Position numbers and translations under genes: made by a program. Of a stretch of DNA of 64,000 nt, positions 28,737 to 38,755 are shown piece by piece. The notes under the pieces were generated by a model. It was not told where the DNA came from. It ran no database searches and saw only the letters and a list, made by a program, of their open reading frames with translations. The first letter of the stretch is position 1. Every line of letters begins with the position of its first letter. The DNA lies in NCBI RefSeq assembly GCF_004843545.1, contig NZ_CP039457.1, positions 1,144,501 to 1,208,500 on the forward strand, written 5' to 3'. Origin of the DNA: Streptococcus pasteurianus. GTDB lineage: Bacteria; Bacillota; Bacilli; Lactobacillales; Streptococcaceae.

Positions 28737-29624
28737 ATGTTTTTAATTGAAAAAATGGAAATATTTCCTTTCTCTACAAATGAACGCCACATTGTTAACT
28801 ACCTCTTATCAGAAAAGCAGTCGATTGAGGGAATGAGTACTGCAGATATTGCTAAAGCAACATATTCTTCTAAATCAGCTTTAGTCAGAATCGCTAAAAA
28901 ACTTGACTTTAGTGGATGGGTTGATTTTAAAAAAGCTTTTCTAACTGAGTTATATTACCTAGATAAACTTACCCAAAGTGTAGATGCTAATCTCCCTTTT
29001 TCTAAGCAAGATAACTTAATTACAATTGCCAATAGAATTGCTAAGTTAAAACAAGAAGCAATATTAGATACCGTTTCTCTTTTAGACAATGCTACACTAG
29101 AACAAGCAGTCAATTTACTTGAACAAGCAAAAAGTATACATATTTTCGCTGCTAGTAATAATCTTCTAAATGCACAAGAATTTCAACATAATATGAAACG
29201 CATTCAAAAGGATGTTCATGTTCATCAGTTACATGGCGAAATTCTTTTTGATGCTTATTTAGTACCAAAAGAATCTTGTGCTTTGGTTATTAGTTATTCT
29301 GGTGAAACACTTTCCTTACAACGTGTCATGAAACTTTTACGTCGTCATCATATCCCTATTATCTTGCTGACAAGTCTTGGGGAAAATAAATCAACTAATC
29401 TCACAAACTGTATCTTACGTCTAGCAACTCGTGAAAAACTTTATTCAAAAATCGGCACTTTTTCTACGGATGCTTCAATCACATATCTCTTAGATTTACT
29501 TTATTCAGGAGTATTTGCTCAAAATTATGAAAATCGATTAGCATTAAGAATTCACGCGTCACAACTTATCGAGTTTGAGCGAACATCAAGTTCTAAAATT
29601 CTAAATGAAGCAGAAGAAGAGTAA
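28737..29624 (+). CDS. RpiR/MurR family transcriptional regulator with SIS domain
   Basis: A 295-residue regulator with AAAAGGAG before ATG 28737. The N-terminal HTH_6 domain (about 1-77) includes MSTADIAKATYSSKSALVRIAKKLDFSGWVDFK split over helices. The C-terminal SIS phosphosugar-binding domain (about 115-250) has IHIFAASNN and ALVISYSGET. Divergent position relative to the small membrane proteins and GH1 suggests it controls them in response to a sugar phosphate. Confidence 0.9.
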   Translation: MFLIEKMEIFPFSTNERHIVNYLLSEKQSIEGMSTADIAKATYSSKSALVRIAKKLDFSGWVDFKKAFLTELYYLDKLTQSVDANLPFSKQDNLITIANRIAKLKQEAILDTVSLLDNATLEQAVNLLEQAKSIHIFAASNNLLNAQEFQHNMKRIQKDVHVHQLHGEILFDAYLVPKESCALVISYSGETLSLQRVMKLLRRHHIPIILLTSLGENKSTNLTNCILRLATREKLYSKIGTFSTDASITYLLDLLYSGVFAQNYENRLALRIHASQLIEFERTSSSKILNEAEEE

Positions 29625-29628
29625 CTTG

Positions 29629-29739
29629 TTTTCATCTTCGTCTCCCACTTGGTTCTTTCGCGACAAATACAGCAAACAACTCACCGAATTCAAAGAACTC
29701 CACGACTTCTCAGCATCTGCTGACGTCCCAGAGAATTAA
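29629..29739 (+). pseudogene. C-terminal gene remnant
   Basis: Right after the RpiR gene an open frame reads SPTWFFRDKYSKQLTEFK and ends SASADVPEN with a TAA at 29737. It has no start or ribosome binding site and looks like the 3' end of a lost gene. I cannot name the source family. Confidence 0.4.
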
Positions 29740-29746
29740 CGAAAAT

Positions 29747-29777
29747 CCCTATATTACAAAATAATATAGGGATTTTT
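29747..29777. terminator. Bidirectional terminator
   Basis: CCCTATATT / AATATAGGG hairpin flanked by ATTTTTG on the plus strand and ATTTTC on the minus strand, between the RpiR/remnant side and the TauE-like pseudogene. Confidence 0.75.
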
Positions 29778-29782
29778 GAGGG

Positions 29783-30476
29783 CTAAAAAAGATTAATCAT
29801 TCCACTAATACCAATAACGACATAAGTTACTTTTCGGACAATTTTTTCATTTATTTTAGGAATCAAATAGACACCTATCTGACTTCCTAAAATAATTCCT
29901 ATACCACCAAAAAAGACATATGAAAAATCATTTAGCGATAACCAATTTTGGGCAATTCTCAATATTGTTAAATAAAATGCATTGATAAAAAAGAAGGTTT
30001 GAATTTGGGCAAGGTATTCCTCCTGTGTATCTGTTTGATTTCAAAAGTAAATGACCACTAATGGACCACCTATTCCAAAAAGACCATCACAAATACCAGA
30101 TAAAAGAATAAAAACCACTTTTGTTAACTTATTTAAATTAATTTTTTGATTTTTATCAAAAATTAAATAATAACTTGCTAGTATAAGCAAAAATAGCCCA
30201 AAAATCCTTTGCAAAATAGCACTATTAACTTCTTTACCAATCATTAAAGCTAAACTACTAGCAGTCATATACAGAATTGTTGGAAAGAACAGTTCTTTCA
30301 CTTTAATAATATGACGGAATTTAATTATCATACCTACACAAAGAAAAAGGGCAATAACTCCAGTCATAGCTGAACTTTTCAAAATAGGGAAATAATTTGG
30401 CAATACCAGCACCAAATCCAGTTAACCCTTGCAACAAACCTGCCAGTATCGCTACTATAAAAATAATATTATTCAT
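29783..30476 (-). pseudogene. TauE/SafE-family permease, broken
   Basis: Translation from ATG 30476 gives MNNIIFIVAILAGLLQGLTGFGAGI, the usual TauE/SafE start. The frame is then lost by a small deletion around 30405, and continues as VLPNYFPILKSSAMTG in another frame. A second lesion is a TGA at about 30041, where FGIGGPLVVIYF is followed by stop and then NQTDTQEEYLAQIQTFFF; the TGA most simply derives from TGG. The remainder runs to 29783. Family members export sulfur-containing or organic anions. The ATG overlaps the DUF871 gene stop by 8 bases, so it was the last gene of the PTS operon. Confidence 0.8.
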
Positions 30477-31572
30477 ATGTATTACCACTATCACATAATT
30501 TAAACTGTTGCCATGGTTTCAATAAATCCAGTATCAGCACATTGTTCTGTTTAATTCTGCCAACAAGATTAAAGCTACCATCATTTGGGCGGTCTTTTAG
30601 TACAATCTGTAATTCTCCCTTGTACTGACCAGCTGCATTATTACAAATCGTAATGTCACCTTTTTTCAAAGATTGTATGTCATGTGTTGGAAAATTTGAG
30701 TCTTTATAAGTAATACGCGTTTCTGACGACCGAATCATATAGCCAGAATAATCTCCACGATACATGTGTAAAGGGGTGACAATAACATCTTTTTCTACTT
30801 CTGTCACATTTTTAGCTAAATGAACCGGCAACATTGGAACAGATGAATAAAATACGTGATAGACTGCTGCTAACTCTTCTTTAGGTAAAAATGACGAGCT
30901 GATAATAATATCGTCTATCACATCTGTCATTTTAAGCAGTTGAACTTGTTCTGTTATGGGTAGCTGTCTTTGAATTTCTGTGCTCACCATCAAGTTAGAT
31001 ACCGGCCATGGACCGACCGAACCATTCATTGAATCAACAAAGGCTGCTGTGCGCAAATGATGTGATTTATATTGCCCTGCAGTTTGCACAAAATAATCAA
31101 AGTCCAAGCCTGTATAAGTTTGAGGATAAAAATTATGTGAGCCAATTATCCGATTCTTATCAGCTCCAAAATCCATGACCATATCAATGTAATGTTGCCC
31201 TCGTGAAATATTGAGTTCGATTAAAATTCCAAAAGGATTCATTGCCATTCTGGCTTCTTCAAGTCCCGTAAACCCTTCATCTAACCGAACAGACCAAATA
31301 CCTAAATCACTAAAAAATTGCAAATCCTGATAAGAAATGCCGAGTTTTGCAAACAATTTAGGATTAACATCAAGCGACGTTTTCATCCCGAGTTGATTTC
31401 CGTAGTCAATGATTTCTTTAAATCTTCCAATTGTTTCACTTGGATTATCTGCTACCTCTAACATCGAGGTAAAAATACGTTGATAACCTATCTCAGCCGC
31501 TTGCGCTATATAATCTTTCATCTCAGTTAAATTTGATTTTGATGGATAGATAGAAATTCCTAATTCTCCCAT
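30469..31572 (-). CDS. DUF871/MupG family protein (TIM barrel, putative 6-phospho-glycosidase)
   Basis: A 367-residue protein with the DUF871 N-terminal TIM-like barrel (LGISIYPSKS, DVNPK, VRLDEGFTG, SHNFYP) and a small C-terminal beta domain. In Staphylococcus the MupG member of this family cleaves MurNAc-6-phosphate-GlcNAc, and many DUF871 genes sit beside cellobiose-type PTS genes. Here it follows the IIC gene after a weak terminator hairpin. It is likely the phospho-glycosidase for the sugar taken up by this PTS; whether that is a muropeptide-derived or plant disaccharide is not resolved. Confidence 0.85.
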   Translation of the reverse strand: MGELGISIYPSKSNLTEMKDYIAQAAEIGYQRIFTSMLEVADNPSETIGRFKEIIDYGNQLGMKTSLDVNPKLFAKLGISYQDLQFFSDLGIWSVRLDEGFTGLEEARMAMNPFGILIELNISRGQHYIDMVMDFGADKNRIIGSHNFYPQTYTGLDFDYFVQTAGQYKSHHLRTAAFVDSMNGSVGPWPVSNLMVSTEIQRQLPITEQVQLLKMTDVIDDIIISSSFLPKEELAAVYHVFYSSVPMLPVHLAKNVTEVEKDVIVTPLHMYRGDYSGYMIRSSETRITYKDSNFPTHDIQSLKKGDITICNNAAGQYKGELQIVLKDRPNDGSFNLVGRIKQNNVLILDLLKPWQQFKLCDSGNTYE

Positions 31573-31592
31573 ATTTTCACGTCCTTTCTATG

Positions 31593-31615
31593 AAAAAGAG
31601 TGGGCTTAACCACTC
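31593..31615 (-). terminator. Terminator hairpin between IIC and DUF871 genes
   Basis: Minus-strand GAGTGG / CCACTC hairpin followed by TTTTTC, inside the PTS operon, likely tuning expression of the DUF871 gene relative to the transporter. Confidence 0.65.
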
Positions 31616-31623
31616 TCATTATT

Positions 31624-32949
31624 TTAAGCTTCGACACCTTCTTCTTTAAGAAGTTGGTTGTCATACATTTTAAGGAATGGGAACCAAACCAAGAATGCAG
31701 CTGCCGCACAGACAAGGGCTGTAAGTAAGGCACCAACACTACCACCTGAACCAACATAGGCACCTAAACCAATTGGGGTTGGCCATGGTGTTTGAATGAT
31801 TGATACGGCAGCAAATCCAATCTTAACTGACCAGTAACCAATTGTTGCAGTAACAATTGGTGCAAGTATAAACGGCAATGCAAGTACTGGGTTATAGACA
31901 ACTGGAAGACCAAAGATTAATGGTTCATTGATATTGAAGATGGCAGGCCCCATAGCTGCACGTCCAAGCATTTTAAGTTGAGATGATTTAGCCGCAAAAG
32001 CCAACCATACACAAGCAAGGAGCATCGCACCAGAACCACCGATTGTGACATATGAATTTGTAAATTCACCAGCGTATGCGATATGTGCACCGTCAACGTT
32101 TTCTGCCATATTTGCTAAAAGGATTGGGTTAACAAGCCCCATAACGATATTTGCACCATGAATACCAACAATCCACAAAGCGTGAACAAGGAGGTAAATA
32201 ACCACAATACCAAGCCATGAATTGGCAATGTTCTTAACGAAACTAAATGGAATAGCAACAACGTTGTAAATATCAGTACCTAAAACAACAAAGATACCGT
32301 TAATAACAAGAACAACAATGGCTACAACACCTGCTGGAATCAAAGCTGAGAATGAACGTGAAACACCTTCTGGAACAGCTTCTGGCATTTTTACAACCCA
32401 GTTGCGTTTGATACATGTTTTATAAAGTTGAACAGCAAGAATTGACATCAAGATAGCCGTAAACATACCTGATGTTGACAAACGATCCAAGCTATTACCA
32501 CCGATTGTCCAACCATTGATAGTAGTACCGTCAACGTTAAGGTAATCAAACGCACCATTTGAGACTAACAATTCTGGAATGGTTAAGAAGAAAGCAAATA
32601 CAGAAAGCAAAGCACCATAAACAGGATCTACATTCAAGTCATCTTCTTCTGCAAAAATTTTAGTATATTCATAACCAATAACAATGGCAAAGTAAAGAGA
32701 TAAAATTCCCATAGTACAGTTGTAAGCTTGCAAGTATAGTGGTGCAATCTTATCAACCGAGTTTGCCCAAAGTGTGGTCAAGGCTGGAATCGGAAATGCT
32801 TGTGGGATAATACTCAATACAAGGAACATTGACCCAACAATGGTGAAGGGAATACTTGCCATACCAGCGGCAACAATAGCACGAACAGGACGCCAAGTAG
32901 AAACTTTTCCCATTGGTCCCATTAGGTATTTTTCTAGAAATTCAAACAT
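31624..32949 (-). CDS. PTS lactose/cellobiose-type EIIC permease
   Basis: A 441-residue membrane protein of the CelB/LacE family. It starts MFEFLEKYLMGPMGKVSTWRPV split by the first helix, with IFNINEPLIFGLPVVYNP near the C-terminus, the conserved NEP sugar-site motif. About ten helices. ATG 32949 has AGGAGG upstream. Works with the IIA and IIB encoded upstream to import and phosphorylate a beta-disaccharide. Intact and full length. Confidence 0.93.
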   Translation of the reverse strand: MFEFLEKYLMGPMGKVSTWRPVRAIVAAGMASIPFTIVGSMFLVLSIIPQAFPIPALTTLWANSVDKIAPLYLQAYNCTMGILSLYFAIVIGYEYTKIFAEEDDLNVDPVYGALLSVFAFFLTIPELLVSNGAFDYLNVDGTTINGWTIGGNSLDRLSTSGMFTAILMSILAVQLYKTCIKRNWVVKMPEAVPEGVSRSFSALIPAGVVAIVVLVINGIFVVLGTDIYNVVAIPFSFVKNIANSWLGIVVIYLLVHALWIVGIHGANIVMGLVNPILLANMAENVDGAHIAYAGEFTNSYVTIGGSGAMLLACVWLAFAAKSSQLKMLGRAAMGPAIFNINEPLIFGLPVVYNPVLALPFILAPIVTATIGYWSVKIGFAAVSIIQTPWPTPIGLGAYVGSGGSVGALLTALVCAAAAFLVWFPFLKMYDNQLLKEEGVEA

Positions 32950-32989
32950 CTTTTACTCCTCCTAAAAACTATAGAATGTTTGTGATTGA

Positions 32990-33505
32990 TTAATTTAGTG
33001 ATGCCAAATATTGTTGAATACGATAATATTGCTTATCTGAATTGTGATTAATACGTCCTAATTTTACTAGCATCCATGATGCCATAAGAATCCCAAGTAA
33101 TAACATCACGATAAGAAAGATTTGAGTCGTCGTAGATTCAGATAAGAATGGGTAAAAATAATGATATTGGTTAAACAAAGTCGCTAAAATTAAAACAATA
33201 TTTACTGCAATAATCAGTTGAAAATACAGTTTTGTCTTAACAGCTGGTTTTTGTTCTCTTGAATACATCCGTGATTGTTCCCACATACAAATGGCACCGA
33301 ATACAGCCATAAAGAAAGGGATAACAATGAAACTCACATTATCAGTAGAGAAAAACATCAATATCCAATAGAGATTGACAAAGAAGAAAAATGCTACCAC
33401 ATAACGAATTAGGAAATAACGTGTGTAATACATATTTTTTATCCCATTTTCACGTCTTGTTTCATCTAACTTCTTTTTCTCTTGTTCTGTTAAAGCTGCC
33501 ATCAT
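32990..33505 (-). CDS. Membrane protein of unknown function inside the PTS operon
   Basis: A 171-residue protein with four hydrophobic helices (about 28-47, 54-71, 95-111, 126-145) and a charged N-terminus LTEQEKKKLDETRRENGIKN. It is placed between IIA and IIC with good spacing and AGGGG upstream, so it belongs to the operon. I do not recognise a PTS domain. It may be an accessory or assembly factor; this is inference from position only. Confidence 0.65.
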   Translation of the reverse strand: MMAALTEQEKKKLDETRRENGIKNMYYTRYFLIRYVVAFFFFVNLYWILMFFSTDNVSFIVIPFFMAVFGAICMWEQSRMYSREQKPAVKTKLYFQLIIAVNIVLILATLFNQYHYFYPFLSESTTTQIFLIVMLLLGILMASWMLVKLGRINHNSDKQYYRIQQYLASLN

Positions 33506-33519
33506 TTATCCCCTCTCAA

Positions 33520-33834
33520 CTAATTAACTTTTTTATATAATTCTAGCATTTCGAGTGCAACTTCTCGAAGTGTCATTGTTGTCATCAAATGATCTTGAGC
33601 ATGAACCATAATGATTTCAACCTTAACTTCTTTACCACCTGCGTACTCTTGTAGTAAATTGGTTTGTGCCTGATGAGCTTTCAAAAATTCTTCATTCGAT
33701 TCCTGTAACTTCTGTTCTGCTAGTTCATAATTTCCTTCACGCATAGCGTCAAAAGCTTCATGAACAATCGTTCGTGCATTACCGGAATTTAAAATAATTT
33801 CAAATGCTGCAACTTGTAACTCTTCTGGATTCAT
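33520..33834 (-). CDS. PTS lactose/cellobiose-type EIIA
   Basis: A 104-residue protein of the helical LacF/CelC IIA family. The phospho-acceptor His is in MVHAQDHLM, and the family pattern EIILNSGNARTIVHEAFDAMREG is seen near the N-terminus. AAGGATT site before ATG 33834. It receives phosphate from HPr and passes it to IIB. The gene directly follows the PRD regulator. Confidence 0.93.
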   Translation of the reverse strand: MNPEELQVAAFEIILNSGNARTIVHEAFDAMREGNYELAEQKLQESNEEFLKAHQAQTNLLQEYAGGKEVKVEIIMVHAQDHLMTTMTLREVALEMLELYKKVN

Positions 33835-33841
33835 ATAATCC

Positions 33842-35830
33842 TTACCTTTCTTTTATTTTAAAAAATAGCGTTCTAAATTCTTCAAATGATTGACAGGCTA
33901 ACATTTGTTTTTGAAGTTCTGGTTCATCTACCAAATCAACGATTGCAGAAGTCAGCTCTGGCAATCCATCATTTTCATGAATAGACATAGACATTAAAAA
34001 GACAATCTTGACTGATGGGTATTCCTCATCCCAGAATAAATCATCTTTGATAAGCGCAACTGCAAAATGATGCTTACAGCCAACAGCTTTCACCGGATGT
34101 GGGACTGCAATGCGGTCACCAAAGATAATGGAACTCATTTCTTCACGTCGCTTTATCATATCAAGCAAACGTTTTTCAAACTGTTCATTTTCATTCTTAG
34201 AAATGCTCTTAACTAGTTTCTTTAATAACTCATTTTTGGAAATATTGGACAGAATAAAGAAAGAATCTTCTGAAAAATAACCATCAAATACTTCTCTCAC
34301 ACTAAATTCAGATGTTTTGTCTTCCATTTTTCGTAACGACGTTGATGTCTCTAAATGTGAAATACCGTGCTTAATATCTTGCAATTCTTCATCTGTCAAA
34401 AAGACTGATACGGTAAAGACTGGAATATTGAAAATCAAATTTGACAAATCAATGGATGAGATGATAAAATCAATGCCTTTCAACTTTTCATCATTAATCT
34501 CATAGTAACCTATGACATCTGCAATTAAAATCAGATTTCCCAACTCATTTTCAATCCTACTTTTCAACATCTGTGCGCTACCGTATCCTGTTGCACAAAT
34601 GACAAGTACATTGTATTTTCGCTGCTCTTTGTAGCGTTCTTTAGCAGCCATAAAATGTAGAGCAATATATGCAATTTCATTTGGCGTTAAAGAAAAAGAT
34701 TGAAAAGTTGGCATGATGGTAACGAGTTGTTCAGCCAATTGAAACATATCTGGGTAGTTTTTCTGAATTTCCACTGTTAAAGGATTTTCTAATACTACCT
34801 TACCTTCTAAGCGAATTAACATAGTTGATAGGTGCGCTAATAATCCCTCGATTAGCTGAAAATCATTTTTAACCTCTGGATCTATTTTCCCAATGCCATC
34901 AATAAGCTCTTGACGCATAGACTCTTGCATCTTTTCAGAAATACAACGTGCATTTCCGTGACTTTTTGATATCAAATGCAAGGTGATGTAATCTACTTCT
35001 TCTACTGGAAAATCAATTTTAGTTGATACAGACACGCGTTTTAAAATACTGTCCGCAATCTGACGCTCCGGTAGCTCACGTAAATTTAACTCGTCTTCCT
35101 CTAAGCTACTGATTTTAAAACCTTCAGTAATACGACGAATAGCTAAAGCGATATGAATAACTAGATTTTGAATAACAAAATCAGATAACTTAAGTCCACC
35201 CTCTCGACATTCATCAAGTACAATAATAGTCAATTCTTCAAAAGAAATTCGTTGATTAAGCAATTCATTATCAACATAAGAATGCATCATATCCATAAAA
35301 CCAGACGAAATAAAATAATCCATAATGAACCGTCTTTTATCGCGTTCTAACCCTGTTACATAGACACCCTTATTTGCCTTGCTTTCAATCTTTAAATGAT
35401 ATGGTTTAAATTTTTGTCTTATTTTTTTTAAATCACTAGATAACGTTGATCGACTAACATACAACTCATCAACTAAATCATCAAAATAAATTTCATTTTG
35501 TTCAAATAGAAGTTTGTTTAGTAGATAATTGTAACGATCATTGATATCCGTAATACTATGATAATCAAAATGGTTATCATTGATATGATTTTCTTCCAAA
35601 AAATCAGCATAAGCATCATCATCCGAAATACCTAGCTTATAGCCATAACCTTGTTTGGAAATCAAATCGATACCCGAATAATCATCTAATTTTTCAACAA
35701 GTGTTTTATAGTAAGTTCTAATTGTTCTGTCCGAACATTTCAAGTGTGTTGCTAATTCTTTGCTCGTCACAAATGTATCCTTATCTTTCATTAGAAATTG
35801 GATAATTTGCTTTTCTTTTTTATTTAACAC
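33842..35830 (-). CDS. PRD-containing transcriptional activator with EIIB- and EIIA-like domains (LicR/CelR type)
   Basis: About 662 residues. Two N-terminal helix-turn-helix domains (KDTFVTSKELATHLKCSD region and the DDLVDELYVSRSTL region), two PRD domains with conserved His residues (about 180-390), an EIIB-like domain starting VLVICATGYGSAQML, and a C-terminal EIIA-like domain with FGDRIAVPHPVKAV. I prefer a GTG at 35830 preceded by GGAGG, since the longer TTG start at 35848 contains that site. It likely activates this PTS operon, with phosphorylation by HPr and the PTS setting activity. Two inverted repeats upstream of the IIB gene are candidate targets. Confidence 0.9.
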   Translation of the reverse strand: MLNKKEKQIIQFLMKDKDTFVTSKELATHLKCSDRTIRTYYKTLVEKLDDYSGIDLISKQGYGYKLGISDDDAYADFLEENHINDNHFDYHSITDINDRYNYLLNKLLFEQNEIYFDDLVDELYVSRSTLSSDLKKIRQKFKPYHLKIESKANKGVYVTGLERDKRRFIMDYFISSGFMDMMHSYVDNELLNQRISFEELTIIVLDECREGGLKLSDFVIQNLVIHIALAIRRITEGFKISSLEEDELNLRELPERQIADSILKRVSVSTKIDFPVEEVDYITLHLISKSHGNARCISEKMQESMRQELIDGIGKIDPEVKNDFQLIEGLLAHLSTMLIRLEGKVVLENPLTVEIQKNYPDMFQLAEQLVTIMPTFQSFSLTPNEIAYIALHFMAAKERYKEQRKYNVLVICATGYGSAQMLKSRIENELGNLILIADVIGYYEINDEKLKGIDFIISSIDLSNLIFNIPVFTVSVFLTDEELQDIKHGISHLETSTSLRKMEDKTSEFSVREVFDGYFSEDSFFILSNISKNELLKKLVKSISKNENEQFEKRLLDMIKRREEMSSIIFGDRIAVPHPVKAVGCKHHFAVALIKDDLFWDEEYPSVKIVFLMSMSIHENDGLPELTSAIVDLVDEPELQKQMLACQSFEEFRTLFFKIKER

Positions 35831-35879
35831 AGAAAAAGGTACCTCCAAACAATGATAGAACTATTATAACACATCTGAA

Positions 35880-36197
35880 TTAGATATTTTCTTTCACCAA
35901 AGTAGCCATTTTCTCAATCCCCATTGGAATTGGAATATAAGCTTGTGGTGGGATTTGCACAATCGGTTTGTTTGTTTTCGCTGCCGCGTCAGCTAATTGT
36001 TTGAAATTCATTCTAGTTTGTGGGCTAACAAGGTATAAATCATACTTATCAGCTTCGATGCGTTTTTGCCCTTCTGGAACACCAACTGCATCCATTTCAA
36101 TGTCTTCGCCTTGTTCTTGAAGGAATGTCATTGTCTTTTTGGCAATCATTGATGATGACATACCACCGGCACAGATAATTAAAGCTTTTTTACTCAT
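35880..36197 (-). CDS. PTS lactose/cellobiose-type EIIB
   Basis: A 105-residue protein with the P-loop-like site ALIICAGGMSSSMIAKK carrying the phospho-Cys near residue 10. AAGGAG precedes ATG 36197. First gene of the operon. The cytoplasmic IIB transfers phosphate to the incoming sugar via IIC. Confidence 0.93.
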   Translation of the reverse strand: MSKKALIICAGGMSSSMIAKKTMTFLQEQGEDIEMDAVGVPEGQKRIEADKYDLYLVSPQTRMNFKQLADAAAKTNKPIVQIPPQAYIPIPMGIEKMATLVKENI

Positions 36198-36236
36198 AAT
36201 GTAAATCTCCTTTGTTTTTTATTTACACATTTATTT

Positions 36237-36338
36237 TATAAAAACGCTTACAAAAAGTAAATGTGCTCTTTTTCCTCTTTAATAAGGAAAAAATCCAATA
36301 GATACGGAAAAATAAACTTTATAGAATAAATTTTCCGT
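36237..36338 (-). promoter_or_regulatory. Regulatory region of the PTS operon: two inverted repeats and a cre-like site
   Basis: Two inverted repeats share a GGAAAA core: TTTTTCCT (36269-36276) with AGGAAAAA (36285-36292), and ACGGAAAA (36304-36311) with TTTTCCGT (36331-36338). Closer to the gene lies TGTAAGCGTTTTTA, a cre-like sequence, at about 36240-36254. The repeats are plausible targets of the PRD activator and the cre of CcpA. Confidence 0.5.
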
Positions 36339-36357
36339 AATGAATTTGACACAAAAT

Positions 36358-36389
36358 AAAAAAACAGACGATTTTTTCATCTGTTTTTC
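36358..36389 (-). terminator. Terminator
   Basis: AAAACAGATG / CGTCTGTTTT hairpin with T-rich tail on the minus strand, downstream of a gene remnant and upstream of the PTS operon promoter. Confidence 0.7.
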
Positions 36390-36497
36390 TTAAATCATCC
36401 CTAAAGCTCCTGATAATTGTGCTGGTTGAATATGAATCTCGGTTGAATCCAAATGGTATTCTTTCATCAAAAGCGTCTTGAGCTCTGTATCATTAAG
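36390..36497 (-). pseudogene. C-terminal gene remnant
   Basis: A frame reading LNDTELKTLLMKEYHL and ending IHIQPAQLSGALGMI stops at 36390. It has no start codon in context. The terminal PAQLSGALG resembles the end of ASKHA-type sugar kinases (ROK/BadF), but the assignment is weak. It precedes a terminator, consistent with the 3' end of a deleted gene. Confidence 0.4.
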
Positions 36498-36521
36498 CCT
36501 AGATTGCACCGAACAACTCTG

Positions 36522-36716
36522 TTAAGATTTGCCAACAACTCTAACATTATTTTTTAGCTTGGTATTTTGGCTTAAATCTGGCAGCTTGCCACCATTTGTC
36601 ATTGTAACCACATAATTATACCCAAATGTTTTGGTTCCCCAAATCTTAGCGTGGAAAGCTTGGACAACTGCCGCAATCAATAAAATAATAAAAATTGTAA
36701 CGATAATGCCTACCAT
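36522..36716 (-). CDS. Small single-helix membrane protein, unknown function
   Basis: A 64-residue protein with one N-terminal hydrophobic helix (MVGIIVTIFIILLIAAVV) followed by a polar tail that includes WGTKTFGYNYVVTMT. AAAGGAGG lies just before ATG 36716. Unrecognised; the strong ribosome binding site supports that it is expressed. Confidence 0.55.
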   Translation of the reverse strand: MVGIIVTIFIILLIAAVVQAFHAKIWGTKTFGYNYVVTMTNGGKLPDLSQNTKLKNNVRVVGKS

Positions 36717-36910
36717 ACTACGCCTCCTTTTTCCCTTATATGGTATTTTTTTATTTTACGCAATTAGTATATTCTTTTTTGAAAGCCCTATCAAACCTTT
36801 ACTATCAACGGATTTCACGACAATTAAATAGGATAATTCATTTCAAATTTTCAATCAAAAAATCCTCTAAAACGCAGATGTACCAGCACTTCAGAGAATT
36901 TTTAAAAAAA

Positions 36911-37150
36911 TTATTTATAAATCAGTTTGCAAATCAGAATCGTTCCTGCTAGTGTTGCTGACATACTATTGGCAGCAATTAAAGCAATATCAGAAATTGA
37001 AATACCATGCGCTAGCCAAAGTAACATTCCCGTCACAGACATGCTGTACATACCCAAAGAAATTGATTCTGTATCTTTCGTTTTTAATACCTTTATCACT
37101 TGAGGAATAAAACCCAGTGTGGTTAATGAAGCAGCAATTATTCCAATCAT
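36911..37150 (-). CDS. SemiSWEET (PQ-loop) sugar transporter-like protein
   Basis: A 79-residue protein with three helices, the SemiSWEET size. The PQ-loop motif FIPQVIKVLKTKDTESIS is present in the first helix region, followed by LLWLAHGI and ANSMSATLAG. SemiSWEETs form dimers and passively transport sugars. It lies 72 bases after the third GH1 gene in the same direction, with AAAAGGA before its ATG. Coupling of sugar efflux or exchange to phospho-glycoside hydrolysis is an inference. Confidence 0.85.
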   Translation of the reverse strand: MIGIIAASLTTLGFIPQVIKVLKTKDTESISLGMYSMSVTGMLLWLAHGISISDIALIAANSMSATLAGTILICKLIYK

Positions 37151-37222
37151 ACTTTATCCTTTTCTCTAACAAAAAAACTCCATAAGGCAGGAGATTGCAG
37201 CCTCATAAAAGTTCTAAACCGA

Positions 37223-38704
<1,482 letters not shown>

Positions 38705-38717
38705 AAAACGAGAATAG

Positions 38718-38748
38718 AAAAAATTTCCTAAACTATTAGGAAATTTTT
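38718..38748 (-). terminator. Terminator after the UbiB-like gene
   Basis: AAATTTCCTAA / TTAGGAAATTT hairpin followed by TTTTTTC on the minus strand. Confidence 0.8.
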
Positions 38749-38755
38749 AACATCT

